DNA of 64,000 bases from Fimbriimonadaceae bacterium (lineage in GTDB: Bacteria; Armatimonadota; Fimbriimonadia; Fimbriimonadales; Fimbriimonadaceae), in NCBI GenBank assembly GCA_019638795.1, contig JAHBTB010000006.1, positions 1 through 64,000 on the forward strand. Reading direction: 5' to 3'. The notes beneath the pieces are model-generated. The model saw nothing but the letters and a program-made list of their open reading frames with translations. It was not told where the DNA came from and did no database searches. The translations under genes and the position numbers were made by a program. The first letter of the stretch is position 1. Each line of letters opens with the position of its first letter. Positions 17,669 to 25,723 of this stretch are shown in pieces.

Positions 17669-18946
17669 CTACTGCTTGGCCAGGTAGCGGTCGATCTCCC
17701 CGGCGGCTTGGCGTGCCCCTTGCCGAAGGTCCAGACCGTTCTTGAGGACGCCGTCCATCAGCTTGGCCCCTTCGGTCTCGACAAAGTCGTACCCCCGCAC
17801 CCGGCTGCCCCAGGGTGGCCGGGCCGTGGCGGTGATGGCGAGGAACGCCTTTTCCCGGTCGTCCTTGGCCAACTCACGGGCCACGTCTTTGCGGGCGCAG
17901 ACCGCGACCCGGGAGGCCTGGATCTTTCGCTGGACGGGGGCGCTCGTCATGTATTTGACGAACTCCCACGCGAGCCCAGGGTCTTTCGCGTCCCTCGACA
18001 CCCCCATGGCGGCGGCGTAAACCACCGTCTTGCTCGGCTTGCCGTTGGCGCGCGGCATGGGGAGGACGACAATGTCGTCGAGGTCCAGGTGCTCGGACTC
18101 GGCGAACGACGTCAGGGCCCAGTGTCCGCTCACTTCCATCGCGCAGTCTCCGTTGGCGAAGGGGTCGACCCCGGCCGCGGCGGCCTGGGAGAGGGCAGGC
18201 GCCGACTTGTCGACCAAGACCATGTCGGCAAGCATTTGGAGTGCGGCGGTCGACTCGGGCCCGTCCAGGTGGCCAGAAGCTTGGCCGCCGTCCGCAGAGA
18301 GGACGTCACCACCGTTGTTCCAGACCCACATGATCCAGCCGGGCATCCAGGTGGTGAAGTTGAACCCGTATTTGTTCCCTTTGGTGAGTTGGCGGGCGGT
18401 CTGGCGGAAGTCGTCGACCGTCCAATCGGGCTTGGGGACGGGGACTCCCGCCTCGCGGAACAGTCTACGGTTCGCGTAGACGACCATCGGTGTGAAGTCG
18501 AGGGGCACCCCATACTGCTTCCCGCCGCGCCGGTAGATGTCGAGGACGTTGGGAAAATAGGCGTCGATCGAGAACTGCTTGTCTTGGGCGATGAACGGAG
18601 TCAGGTCGCGCATCAGCCCGTTGTCGACGAAGACGCCGCTACTGGAAGCGTCGAGCGTGATCACGTCGGGGGCTGACTTGGCGACAAAGCTGAGGAGCAT
18701 CTTGTTGACGTAGTCCTGCGACCCGGGTGTCCCCTCGACCTGGATTTCGACACCGGGGTGTTGCCGCTCGAACTCTTCGAAGACCTCGCGATAGGCGACC
18801 ATCACCGCGCTGTCATCGCCCGCCCCGCCCCAGTTGGCGACGCGGAGGACTTTACGGTCTCCGTCCGGAACGCACCCGGACGCCCAGACAGCCCCTAAGG
18901 CCATGACGACGGCTAACTTCCAGGGGCCAGGGTTCGACATGGACAT
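17669..18946 (-). CDS. extracellular solute-binding lipoprotein (sugar ABC type, family 1)
   Basis: 425-residue lipoprotein. Signal peptide and lipobox are SMSNPGPWKLAVVMALGAVW then ASGC, with Cys as the lipidated residue. The mature part has VLRVANWGGAGDDSAVMVAY, PDVITLDASSSGVFVDNGLM and YGVPLDFTPMVVYANR, typical of sugar-binding proteins that dock to MalFG-like permeases. No permease or ATPase gene flanks it, so it is an orphan in this window. Start codons at 18961 (TTG), 18946 (ATG) and 18940 (ATG) are all possible; 18946 is chosen for signal-peptide length. The wHTH gene upstream on the same strand may regulate it. Confidence 0.88.
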   Translation of the reverse strand: MSMSNPGPWKLAVVMALGAVWASGCVPDGDRKVLRVANWGGAGDDSAVMVAYREVFEEFERQHPGVEIQVEGTPGSQDYVNKMLLSFVAKSAPDVITLDASSSGVFVDNGLMRDLTPFIAQDKQFSIDAYFPNVLDIYRRGGKQYGVPLDFTPMVVYANRRLFREAGVPVPKPDWTVDDFRQTARQLTKGNKYGFNFTTWMPGWIMWVWNNGGDVLSADGGQASGHLDGPESTAALQMLADMVLVDKSAPALSQAAAAGVDPFANGDCAMEVSGHWALTSFAESEHLDLDDIVVLPMPRANGKPSKTVVYAAAMGVSRDAKDPGLAWEFVKYMTSAPVQRKIQASRVAVCARKDVARELAKDDREKAFLAITATARPPWGSRVRGYDFVETEGAKLMDGVLKNGLDLRQGARQAAGEIDRYLAKQ

Positions 18947-18982
18947 GGCTGCTGACCGCAAGTATGGCCCGGTGCCGACCGA

Positions 18983-19279
18983 CTACTTGCCAAGAAACTG
19001 AAGCAGTTCGCCCACGGTCCGGTCCTTGACCAAGCCACATCGGAACGGCGAGTCCATGGCGATCGTGTACGTGTTGCGCCGTCCCACCCGCGTCCGGGTC
19101 AAGACTCCGTCGGCCTCAAGTTCGGACACGATCCGTTGGACGGCCCGTTCCGTGACTCCCACGGTGAGAGCCACCTCGCGAAGGCGCACATCGGGGTTCC
19201 TAAACAGGCACAGAAGGACGAAGGCGTGGTTAGTCAGATACGACCACATCGGGCTGTCGGCGAGAGTCTTGGTGGCCAT
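18983..19279 (-). CDS. winged-helix transcriptional regulator (MarR/ArsR-like)
   Basis: 98-residue single-domain winged-helix protein. The recognition-helix region is LREVALTVGVTERAVQRIVS, followed by the wing ELEADGVLTRTRVGRRNTYT. No effector or metal-binding residues stand out. It precedes the solute-binding lipoprotein gene on the same strand with a 36-base gap, so it may be co-transcribed with and control that gene. A TATAGT hexamer lies 17 nt before the ATG. Confidence 0.78.
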   Translation of the reverse strand: MATKTLADSPMWSYLTNHAFVLLCLFRNPDVRLREVALTVGVTERAVQRIVSELEADGVLTRTRVGRRNTYTIAMDSPFRCGLVKDRTVGELLQFLGK

Positions 19280-19499
19280 TGATCGTTGAGTCGTGAACTA
19301 TAAAAGTTGCAGACGCACTGAATTATGGCTCAAACCATGAAATCTGTGCCGCGACATAGACCGTGGGGCCTACTGTTTCCGGCCAATGTCGCAACGGGGC
19401 GATGTCACAATAGTTCGATAAGTCACCGCGTCAGTCAGCGGTTTTTTCTTGTCCTGACGCCCAGAAGTGTCACAATAGGGGTGCGGGCGGAAGGTGCTT
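19280..19499. promoter_or_regulatory. divergent regulatory region between two small HTH genes
   Basis: 220 bases without a gene. An 11-bp direct repeat TGTCACAATAG occurs at 19403-19413 and 19469-19479; its CACAAT core looks like a -10. The second copy, with TTGTCC 16 bases upstream (19448), is a plausible promoter for the ArsR gene. AAGG before ATG 19500 is a ribosome site, so this transcript is leadered. Confidence 0.4.
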
Positions 19500-19871
19500 A
19501 TGGATATGGGGTCAGAAATGAGCAACAAGGTGCGTACCAGGTCTGGGCCGGGCGAACACGATATCGAAGACATTTCGCGGGCGTTTAAAGCGTTGGGCGA
19601 CTCCACACGCCTCGGCATTGTCGCCTTCCTTTGTCAGGTGACAGCAGCGGGTCAAGACGGCGCCACCGTCGGCGAGGTGAGCAAAGCCGTCACCGGGATC
19701 GACAAGGCCAACCCAAGGATCAGCTTCCACCTCAAGGAACTCAAATCTGCCGGTCTGATCACGGTCGAGAAGCAAGGCAAGTTCATCGTCTGCCGGCCCG
19801 ACGTCGGCCGCTTGGCGAAGGTGATCTCCTACATGTCTGCGCTGGGCCACAGTGCGGGCGTGGGGCTCTGA
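19500..19871 (+). CDS. ArsR-family HTH transcriptional regulator
   Basis: 123 residues. The core [20 protein letters not shown] is the classic ArsR helix, followed by [20 protein letters not shown] as recognition helix and wing. The metal-binding ELCVCDL motif of arsenic sensors is absent, so it senses something else or is constitutive. ATG 19500 is preferred over the GTG two codons before because AAGG sits 7 bases upstream. It lies just before icd but appears to have its own promoter. Confidence 0.85.
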   Translation: MDMGSEMSNKVRTRSGPGEHDIEDISRAFKALGDSTRLGIVAFLCQVTAAGQDGATVGEVSKAVTGIDKANPRISFHLKELKSAGLITVEKQGKFIVCRPDVGRLAKVISYMSALGHSAGVGL

Positions 19872-19903
19872 GCGGTCCGGTAGGGACCGACGACGAGGGT
19901 TGG

Positions 19904-19909
19904 TATGCT
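19904..19909 (+). promoter_or_regulatory. -10-like TATGCT before icd
   Basis: TATGCT ends 11 nt before the icd ATG in the 49-base gap after the ArsR gene. Weak but in the position seen at other genes here. Confidence 0.35.
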
Positions 19910-19920
19910 CTGCCCTCGCA

Positions 19921-21210
19921 ATGCCTAGCGTCGTCACCATGTCGCCGACCGGGCTCGTCGTGCCCGACGAGCCGATCATCCCGTACATCGAGGGAGACGG
20001 GACGGGCCCGGACATCTGGGCCGCGTCAGTCCGTGTGTTTGACGCCTCGGTGGAGAAGGCCTATGGCGGAAAGAGGAAGGTCTCGTGGCGCGAGGTCTTG
20101 GCCGGTGAGAAGGCGTTTATCCAGACAGGCGAGTGGTTGCCCCAAGCGACGCTGGACGACTTCAACTCCCACCTGATCGGTATCAAGGGCCCCCTGACGA
20201 CGCCCGTCGGTGGCGGTATCCGGTCGCTCAACGTCGCCCTTCGCCAGATCCTCGACCTCTATGTTTGTCTGCGCCCTGTTCGTTGGTTCGAGGGGGTGCC
20301 ATCTCCGGTGAAAGACCCCGGTGCGGTGGACATGGTCATCTTCCGCGAGAACACCGAGGACATCTACGCGGGCATCGAGTTCGCCGCCGGCACGCCGGAA
20401 GCCCAGGAGACGCTCGACTTTCTCCGCGCGAAGTTTCCCAAGATGTTCGACAAGGTGCGGTTCGGCACCGTTGAGAAGACCAGAGACTTTCTCACGGCGA
20501 CCGGTCAAGACTCTGAACCCGAGGTCATGGTCGGGATCGGCATCAAGCCGGTCTCCGAGTCGGGCTCCATGCGCCTCGCCTACGCGGCGATCAAATACGC
20601 GATCGACAACGGGCGGAAGAGCGTGACCCTGGTCCACAAAGGCAACATCATGAAGTTCACCGAGGGCGCGTTCCGCGACTGGGGCTACCAGTTGGCGAAG
20701 GAAGTCTTCGGAGCCGTCGAGATCGACGGCGGGCCGTGGTGCCAAATCCCCGCCGGTAAGCCGGGTGCAGGCCTGGTCATCAAGGACGCCATCGCGGACA
20801 TCACCCTTCAGCAGGTGTTGACCCGGCCGAAGGACTTCGACGTCATCGCCACGCTGAACCTGAACGGGGACTACTTGAGCGACGCCTTGGCGGCGCAGGT
20901 GGGCGGCATCGGCATCGCGCCTGGGGCGAACATCAACTACCTGACCGGTCACGCGATCTTCGAGGCCACCCACGGCACGGCTCCCAAGTACGCCGGTCTC
21001 GACAAGGTGAACCCGAGCTCGGTGATCCTGAGCGGCGAGATGATGTTCCGGTACCTGGGCTGGACCGAGGCGGCTGACCTGATCCTGAAGGGCATGGACG
21101 GGGCGATCGGGTCAAAGAAGGTGACCTACGACTTTGCCCGGCTCATGGAAGGTGCGACTGAGATCAGTTGCAGCGCTTTTGGGGACAACATCATCGCCCA
21201 CATGGGCTGA
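19921..21210 (+). CDS. icd: isocitrate dehydrogenase (NADP-type)
   Basis: 429-residue TCA-cycle enzyme, oxidatively decarboxylating isocitrate to 2-oxoglutarate. It has [16 protein letters not shown] at the N-terminus, [20 protein letters not shown] (substrate-binding Ser and Arg), [19 protein letters not shown] and the dinucleotide-binding region [20 protein letters not shown]. Overall it resembles the E. coli-type NADP enzyme. ATG 19921 gives the standard N-terminus. The next gene, gmhA, starts 70 bases later. Confidence 0.95.
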   Translation: MPSVVTMSPTGLVVPDEPIIPYIEGDGTGPDIWAASVRVFDASVEKAYGGKRKVSWREVLAGEKAFIQTGEWLPQATLDDFNSHLIGIKGPLTTPVGGGIRSLNVALRQILDLYVCLRPVRWFEGVPSPVKDPGAVDMVIFRENTEDIYAGIEFAAGTPEAQETLDFLRAKFPKMFDKVRFGTVEKTRDFLTATGQDSEPEVMVGIGIKPVSESGSMRLAYAAIKYAIDNGRKSVTLVHKGNIMKFTEGAFRDWGYQLAKEVFGAVEIDGGPWCQIPAGKPGAGLVIKDAIADITLQQVLTRPKDFDVIATLNLNGDYLSDALAAQVGGIGIAPGANINYLTGHAIFEATHGTAPKYAGLDKVNPSSVILSGEMMFRYLGWTEAADLILKGMDGAIGSKKVTYDFARLMEGATEISCSAFGDNIIAHMG

Positions 21211-21279
21211 CCCGTGGCACGACCGCGGATTGGGGCCGGTGGTCTGCCTGCCGAAGCGGCGCGGGTACCCTCGGCCCCG

Positions 21280-21861
21280 ATGGCTGGCGTCTTTGCGCGT
21301 TCCTTCTTCGACGCGGAACGTCTGATGCGCGAGTTCAGGTCCGACGAGTCGGCCATGGCGACGCTGGACGACCTTGCCGCGCGGCTGACCCAGTGCTTCA
21401 GGGACGGGAACAAAGTGATGGCGGCGGGCAACGGTGGGAGCCATGCCGACGCCCTCCACTTCTGCGAGGAGTGGACGGGACGGTTCAAGAAGGACCGCGT
21501 CCCCCTGCCCGCCATCGCCTTGGGCGAGGCCACCCACATGACTTGCGTGGGGAACGACTACGGCTTCGAACACGGCCTGAGCCGTCTGGTCACCGCATTG
21601 GCAAAACCGGGTGACATGCTCGTCCTCTTGAGCACGAGCGGGAACTCGGACAACCTGGTCCTGGCCGCCCAGGCCTCCCGCGAGGCTGGTGCCCGCACCG
21701 TAGGGTTCCTCGGTCGGGGTGGCGGTCGGCTTGCCCCGCTTTGCGACGACGTCGTCATGGCTCCGGGAGAGACGTCGGACAGGATCCAGGAGGTCCACAT
21801 GTGCGCCCTGCACGCGTGGATCGAAGAGGTCGAGGTCCGGCTTGGGGTGGCGGGTGTCTGA
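21280..21861 (+). CDS. gmhA: sedoheptulose-7-phosphate isomerase
   Basis: 193-residue SIS-domain isomerase, first step of ADP-heptose synthesis for the LPS core. Key stretches are KVMAAGNGGSHADALHF, EWTGRFKKDRVPLPAIAL and LLSTSGNSDNLVLAA (phosphosugar-binding Ser/Thr loop), ending EVHMCALHAWIEE. An upstream in-frame GTG (21214) would add 22 residues unlike the family, so ATG 21280 is used. It lies 7 bases upstream of hldE in a three-gene heptose unit. Confidence 0.93.
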   Translation: MAGVFARSFFDAERLMREFRSDESAMATLDDLAARLTQCFRDGNKVMAAGNGGSHADALHFCEEWTGRFKKDRVPLPAIALGEATHMTCVGNDYGFEHGLSRLVTALAKPGDMLVLLSTSGNSDNLVLAAQASREAGARTVGFLGRGGGRLAPLCDDVVMAPGETSDRIQEVHMCALHAWIEEVEVRLGVAGV

Positions 21862-21868
21862 CGGACTC

Positions 21869-23359
21869 ATGAGCACGGCGTTCGACAACCCGGAGGCGGT
21901 CAAAGCGGCCCTCCTGCACGGGTTCAGGGACTTGCGGGTGTTGGTCGTCGGCGACCTGATGCTCGACATGTACGTCCGGGGCGCCGTGCACCGGGTTTCG
22001 CCCGAGGCCCCTGTGCCGGTCGTCCGTGCCGCCGATCAAGACCCAGACCAAGACGTGTGCTTGGGCGGCGCGGCGAACGCCGCGCTCAATCTGGCCCGGT
22101 TAGGAGTCAAGGTCGAGTTGGTCGGGTGCCTTGGCGACGACGCGCCGGGCAGGTCGTTCCTCGCCCGGGCGGCTGATGAGCAGATCGGGACCGGAGCGGT
22201 CGAGACCGTCGCCGGACGCCGCACGACGACCAAGACCCGCGTCCTCGGCGGGGGGCAGCAGGTGGTGCGGGTCGATGTGGAGGACACCTCGGACTTCGAG
22301 AACTCGGTGTACGAGCGGCTGTCCGATTCCTTGGTCACCGCCCTGTCCGCGGACAAGTTCGACGCCGTCGTCTTGTCAGACTACGCCAAGGGCGTCTGCG
22401 CGCCAAACCTGTGTGCAAACCTCATGCGCACCGCCGGGCTGCGCGGCGTGAAGGTCTATGTGGACCCGAAGGGGGTTGACGTGGAGAAGTATCGGGGCGC
22501 GTGCCTCGTCAAACCCAATGAGGCGGAGATGTCGGCGATCGCCCGCCATCATGGCTGGGCCGAGGACGCGGTGGCCGCGTCGGTCCAGATGGCCGGGCAC
22601 TTGGACTCCCGGGTCGCCGTGACCCTGGGCGAACGCGGGATCCAGATCGACACGGAGGGAAGGTTTGCCAGTGAAAGCGCCGACCAACGCGAAGTCTTCG
22701 ATGTGTCTGGGGCGGGTGACACCGTGATGGCCACGCTCGCCGCCGCCTCGGCGGCTGGCATCGGATGGGCGGACGCCGCGCGGTTGGCGAACCTCGCCGC
22801 TCTTCAGGTGATCCGAGAGGTCGGCACTCGGCCGGTAGATCGGGCCCGGCTGCTCGTGTCTGTCATCAGCCACGTCCGCCGCGACTCGGACAGCAAGCAC
22901 TTCGCGCTGGACGAGTTGGTCGACCTGCGCGAGGCCTGGCGCGCCCAGGGCTTGTCCGTCGCCCTCACCAACGGATGCTTCGACCTTCTCCACGCGGGGC
23001 ACGTCAAATTGCTCGAGTCATGTGCCAAGACCGCAGACCGGCTTGTCGTCGCGTTGAACTCTGATGAGTCGATCACCAGGCTGAAGGGCGAGGGCAGGCC
23101 CCTCATGCCGGAAGACCAGCGACTGACCGTCCTGTCCGCCCTCCAGTCGATCGACGCGGTAGTCGTCTTCGGCGAAGACACTCCGATCAACGTGGTCAAG
23201 GCGTTGAGGCCCGACGTTTTGGTCAAAGGGGCCGACTACACCAAGGACCGGGTCGTCGGAGCCGACATCGTCGAATCGTATGGCGGGCGGGTCGAGCTTG
23301 TCCCGCTCTGGGAGGGCCTCAGCACAACGCGCCTGGCCGCCGCGATCAACAAGCTGTGA
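21869..23359 (+). CDS. hldE: bifunctional heptose-7-phosphate kinase / heptose-1-phosphate adenylyltransferase
   Basis: 496 residues. The N-terminal PfkB-type kinase (about 1-330) has VLVVGDLMLDMYVRGAVHRV, GGAANAALNLARLG and the catalytic DVSGAGDTVMATLAAAS. The C-terminal nucleotidyltransferase (from about 360) has TNGCFDLLHAGHVKLLESC and KGADYTKDRVVGADIVE. It makes ADP-D-glycero-beta-D-manno-heptose together with a GmhB phosphatase, which is not seen here. ATG 21869 or GTG 21854 (overlapping the gmhA stop) are both possible starts. hldD follows with a 4-base overlap. Confidence 0.95.
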   Translation: MSTAFDNPEAVKAALLHGFRDLRVLVVGDLMLDMYVRGAVHRVSPEAPVPVVRAADQDPDQDVCLGGAANAALNLARLGVKVELVGCLGDDAPGRSFLARAADEQIGTGAVETVAGRRTTTKTRVLGGGQQVVRVDVEDTSDFENSVYERLSDSLVTALSADKFDAVVLSDYAKGVCAPNLCANLMRTAGLRGVKVYVDPKGVDVEKYRGACLVKPNEAEMSAIARHHGWAEDAVAASVQMAGHLDSRVAVTLGERGIQIDTEGRFASESADQREVFDVSGAGDTVMATLAAASAAGIGWADAARLANLAALQVIREVGTRPVDRARLLVSVISHVRRDSDSKHFALDELVDLREAWRAQGLSVALTNGCFDLLHAGHVKLLESCAKTADRLVVALNSDESITRLKGEGRPLMPEDQRLTVLSALQSIDAVVVFGEDTPINVVKALRPDVLVKGADYTKDRVVGADIVESYGGRVELVPLWEGLSTTRLAAAINKL

Positions 23360-24303
23360 GCGGCTTGGTCGTCTTGACCGGCGGAGCCGGGTTTGTCGGG
23401 TCACGCCTCTTGCGCGCCCTGAACCAGGGGGGATGCGACAACGTCCTTGTCGTTGACAACTTGGACAGTGATCCGGCGAAGCTGCGCAATCTCGACGGCC
23501 TCAAGCTGGCCGACTACATCCACAAGGACATTTTCATCCGGCTTGTCGATGACGGGAAGTTCAACCAACAGGTGGATGTGGTGTTCCACCAGGGCGCATG
23601 CACGGACACACTGGTGCGTGACGAGGCCTATATGATGGCGAACAACACCGCTTGGTCCAAGAGGCTGCTCCATTGGGCCGTGCGCAACTCGACCAAGTTC
23701 GTCTACGCGTCGAGCGCGGCGGTGTACGGTCTGGGGTCATCTTATTCGGAGTCCGAACGAGATATCGTCCCCCTCAACATCTATGGGTACTCCAAGCTGA
23801 TGTTCGACCGCCATGTCGAGACGCTTGCTCCGGGAGTCGACTCGACGATGGTCGGCCTCCGCTACTTCAACGTGTACGGCCCCGGTGACCGTCACAAAGG
23901 TCGGATGGCGTCGATGGTCACTCAGTTCGCCGACCAGGTCAAGGCGACGGGCGTCGCCAAGCTCTTTGGCCCCTCGCCAGGCTACGCGGCGGGCGAGCAG
24001 ACCCGTGACTTCGTCCACGTTGACGACGTTGTCGCCCTCAACCTCCACTTTTGGCAGAGCGACCCTCGACAGGGTGTCGTGAACGCGGGGACGGGTGTGG
24101 CGCGGACTTGGAACGACTTGGCTCGGGCCGTCGTGGCCGCGTTAGGGACGGGTCGGATCGAGTACGTTCCGTTCCCTGCCGGACTGCTGGCCCACTACCA
24201 AACCCACACCCAAGCAGACTTGTCCAGGCTCAGGTCTTGGGGTTGTCCACATCAGTTCCGGACACTTGAGGACGGTGTGGCGCAAACATTGTCGGCTTCC
24301 TAG
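23356..24303 (+). CDS. hldD: ADP-L-glycero-D-manno-heptose 6-epimerase
   Basis: 315-residue extended SDR. The NAD-binding motif is LTGGAGFVGSRLLRALN, then VFHQGACTDTLVRDEAYMMA (HldD-specific FHQGAC) and the SSAAVYG / YGYSKLMFD catalytic Ser-Tyr-Lys. It completes ADP-L,D-heptose for LPS inner core. The GTG start overlaps the hldE stop (GTGA), so translation is coupled. The presence of this pathway argues for an outer membrane with heptose-containing glycolipid or glycan. Confidence 0.95.
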   Translation: MSGLVVLTGGAGFVGSRLLRALNQGGCDNVLVVDNLDSDPAKLRNLDGLKLADYIHKDIFIRLVDDGKFNQQVDVVFHQGACTDTLVRDEAYMMANNTAWSKRLLHWAVRNSTKFVYASSAAVYGLGSSYSESERDIVPLNIYGYSKLMFDRHVETLAPGVDSTMVGLRYFNVYGPGDRHKGRMASMVTQFADQVKATGVAKLFGPSPGYAAGEQTRDFVHVDDVVALNLHFWQSDPRQGVVNAGTGVARTWNDLARAVVAALGTGRIEYVPFPAGLLAHYQTHTQADLSRLRSWGCPHQFRTLEDGVAQTLSAS

Positions 24304-24324
24304 TTTGAAATGGCACCCGTTGTG

Positions 24325-24330
24325 TAGAAT
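24325..24330 (+). promoter_or_regulatory. -10 element (TAGAAT) for the NahK-like gene
   Basis: TAGAAT ends 9 nt before the ATG at 24340. TTGAAA at 24305-24310 is too close (14-base spacer) to be a standard -35. Consistent with a leaderless or nearly leaderless transcript. Confidence 0.45.
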
Positions 24331-24339
24331 GGAACCCGC

Positions 24340-25635
24340 ATGTCATTAGACGCCCAAGGAGTGGCCGTCTCTCGCCCCATGAATCTTGCTGGGTCGACCC
24401 GCGACTTTTCACCCGAAGACCTTTACTGGATCGCCAGCGAGTTTGACGTCGGCCCGATCACCGGGCTCGAGTACTTTGTCGAACGCGGCAACATCAACCT
24501 CCACACCTTCTTTGTCCAAAACGAGGAAGGCGGCGGATTTCTCCTCCAGCGCCTGAACACCGACGTGTTCACCAACCCTTACCGGCTGATGGACACGATG
24601 CAAGAGTGGATCAGGCACCAGTCGGCGTCGGTGGCGTCGCGCGGGGTGCAGTGGGTGCCGATCACTTTGGTTCCCACACGGTCTGGCGCCCCCTATCTGG
24701 ACCTGTCCGACGAGTCGGGGCTCTCCGTCTGGCGCACGATGGTGCGCATCACTGACACCCTTTCCTATAAGAGTCTTGGTCAAGTCCCCACGCGGACGAA
24801 GTCGCTCAACCTGGCCGAGGAGACGGGCCGTGGCCTTGCCTTGAACTCTGACCTTGTGTCTGAAATGCCGACTGACCAATTGGTCAGTTCTCTGCCCGGT
24901 TACCGTGACACCGCCGGCTACTTCAAGCAGTTCCATTCGGTCTTGGCGGGTAACTTCGCCGCGGAGGATGTCGAGCACCTCCTGCCTGCCTCAGACGAGG
25001 TCCGCCATGCGACGGCTTCACTGTATCGCTTGGCCCTCGACCCGGCTGAGGCCGAGCGAAGGCGGGAAGACCCCGAGTTGGCGCCGTACATCGAGCAAAT
25101 CCTGGCCGACGAGCAGTGGGCCATGGGCCTCCAACAGGCCGTCCAAGCGGGCGAGGTGCGCCAGACCGCCGTCCACGGCGACACCAAAATCGAGAACTTC
25201 CTCTTCTGCAAGTACACCGGCCAAGTGCGAAGCCTTGTCGACCTCGACACGATCATGCCTTACACGTGGCTGGCCGACTGGGGGGACATGGTGCGGTCGC
25301 TCGCGAATGTCGCCGGGGAGAAAGAGCCTGACACCAAGCAGATCCAGGTTGACAAGGACGTCTACGCCGCGGTGACCCGCGGTTTCCTGAGCACCGCACA
25401 GGAGGCCACTCCTGCCGAGACCGCCTTGATGCCGGAGGCGGTAGAGACGATCGCCACCGAGCTCGGTGTCCGGTTCCTGACCGACTATCTGCGGGGAGAC
25501 AATTACTTCCTGCTTGGCCCAGAAGACCCGGCGGATCTGAACAAGACCCGGGGCATTGGCCAACTGACCCTGGCCAGACGCCTCCGAGAGCTCCGTCCCT
25601 GGGCCCGGGACACCGTCCGCCAGTACTCGCGCTGA
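24340..25635 (+). CDS. APH-fold sugar kinase, N-acetylhexosamine 1-kinase-like
   Basis: 431 residues of the aminoglycoside-phosphotransferase fold. The catalytic loop VHGDTKIENFLF is near residue 280, then SLVDLDTIMPYTWLADWGDM, which matches the NahK/LnpB branch (HxDTKxxN ... DLDTVMPG ... DFGD), with Trp in place of the usual Phe of DFGD. It would phosphorylate a hexosamine or related sugar at C1, cytosolic. It sits just after the heptose genes but has its own TAGAAT element, so a link to envelope sugar supply is inference. Confidence 0.72.
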   Translation: MSLDAQGVAVSRPMNLAGSTRDFSPEDLYWIASEFDVGPITGLEYFVERGNINLHTFFVQNEEGGGFLLQRLNTDVFTNPYRLMDTMQEWIRHQSASVASRGVQWVPITLVPTRSGAPYLDLSDESGLSVWRTMVRITDTLSYKSLGQVPTRTKSLNLAEETGRGLALNSDLVSEMPTDQLVSSLPGYRDTAGYFKQFHSVLAGNFAAEDVEHLLPASDEVRHATASLYRLALDPAEAERRREDPELAPYIEQILADEQWAMGLQQAVQAGEVRQTAVHGDTKIENFLFCKYTGQVRSLVDLDTIMPYTWLADWGDMVRSLANVAGEKEPDTKQIQVDKDVYAAVTRGFLSTAQEATPAETALMPEAVETIATELGVRFLTDYLRGDNYFLLGPEDPADLNKTRGIGQLTLARRLRELRPWARDTVRQYSR

Positions 25636-25723
25636 ACTGGTGCCACCTAACCACCTTCCCAACGTTGATAATAAGGAGGGGTCGCCGTCGGCGACCGAAC
25701 ATTGACTAGGGAAGCGCCGCTGT

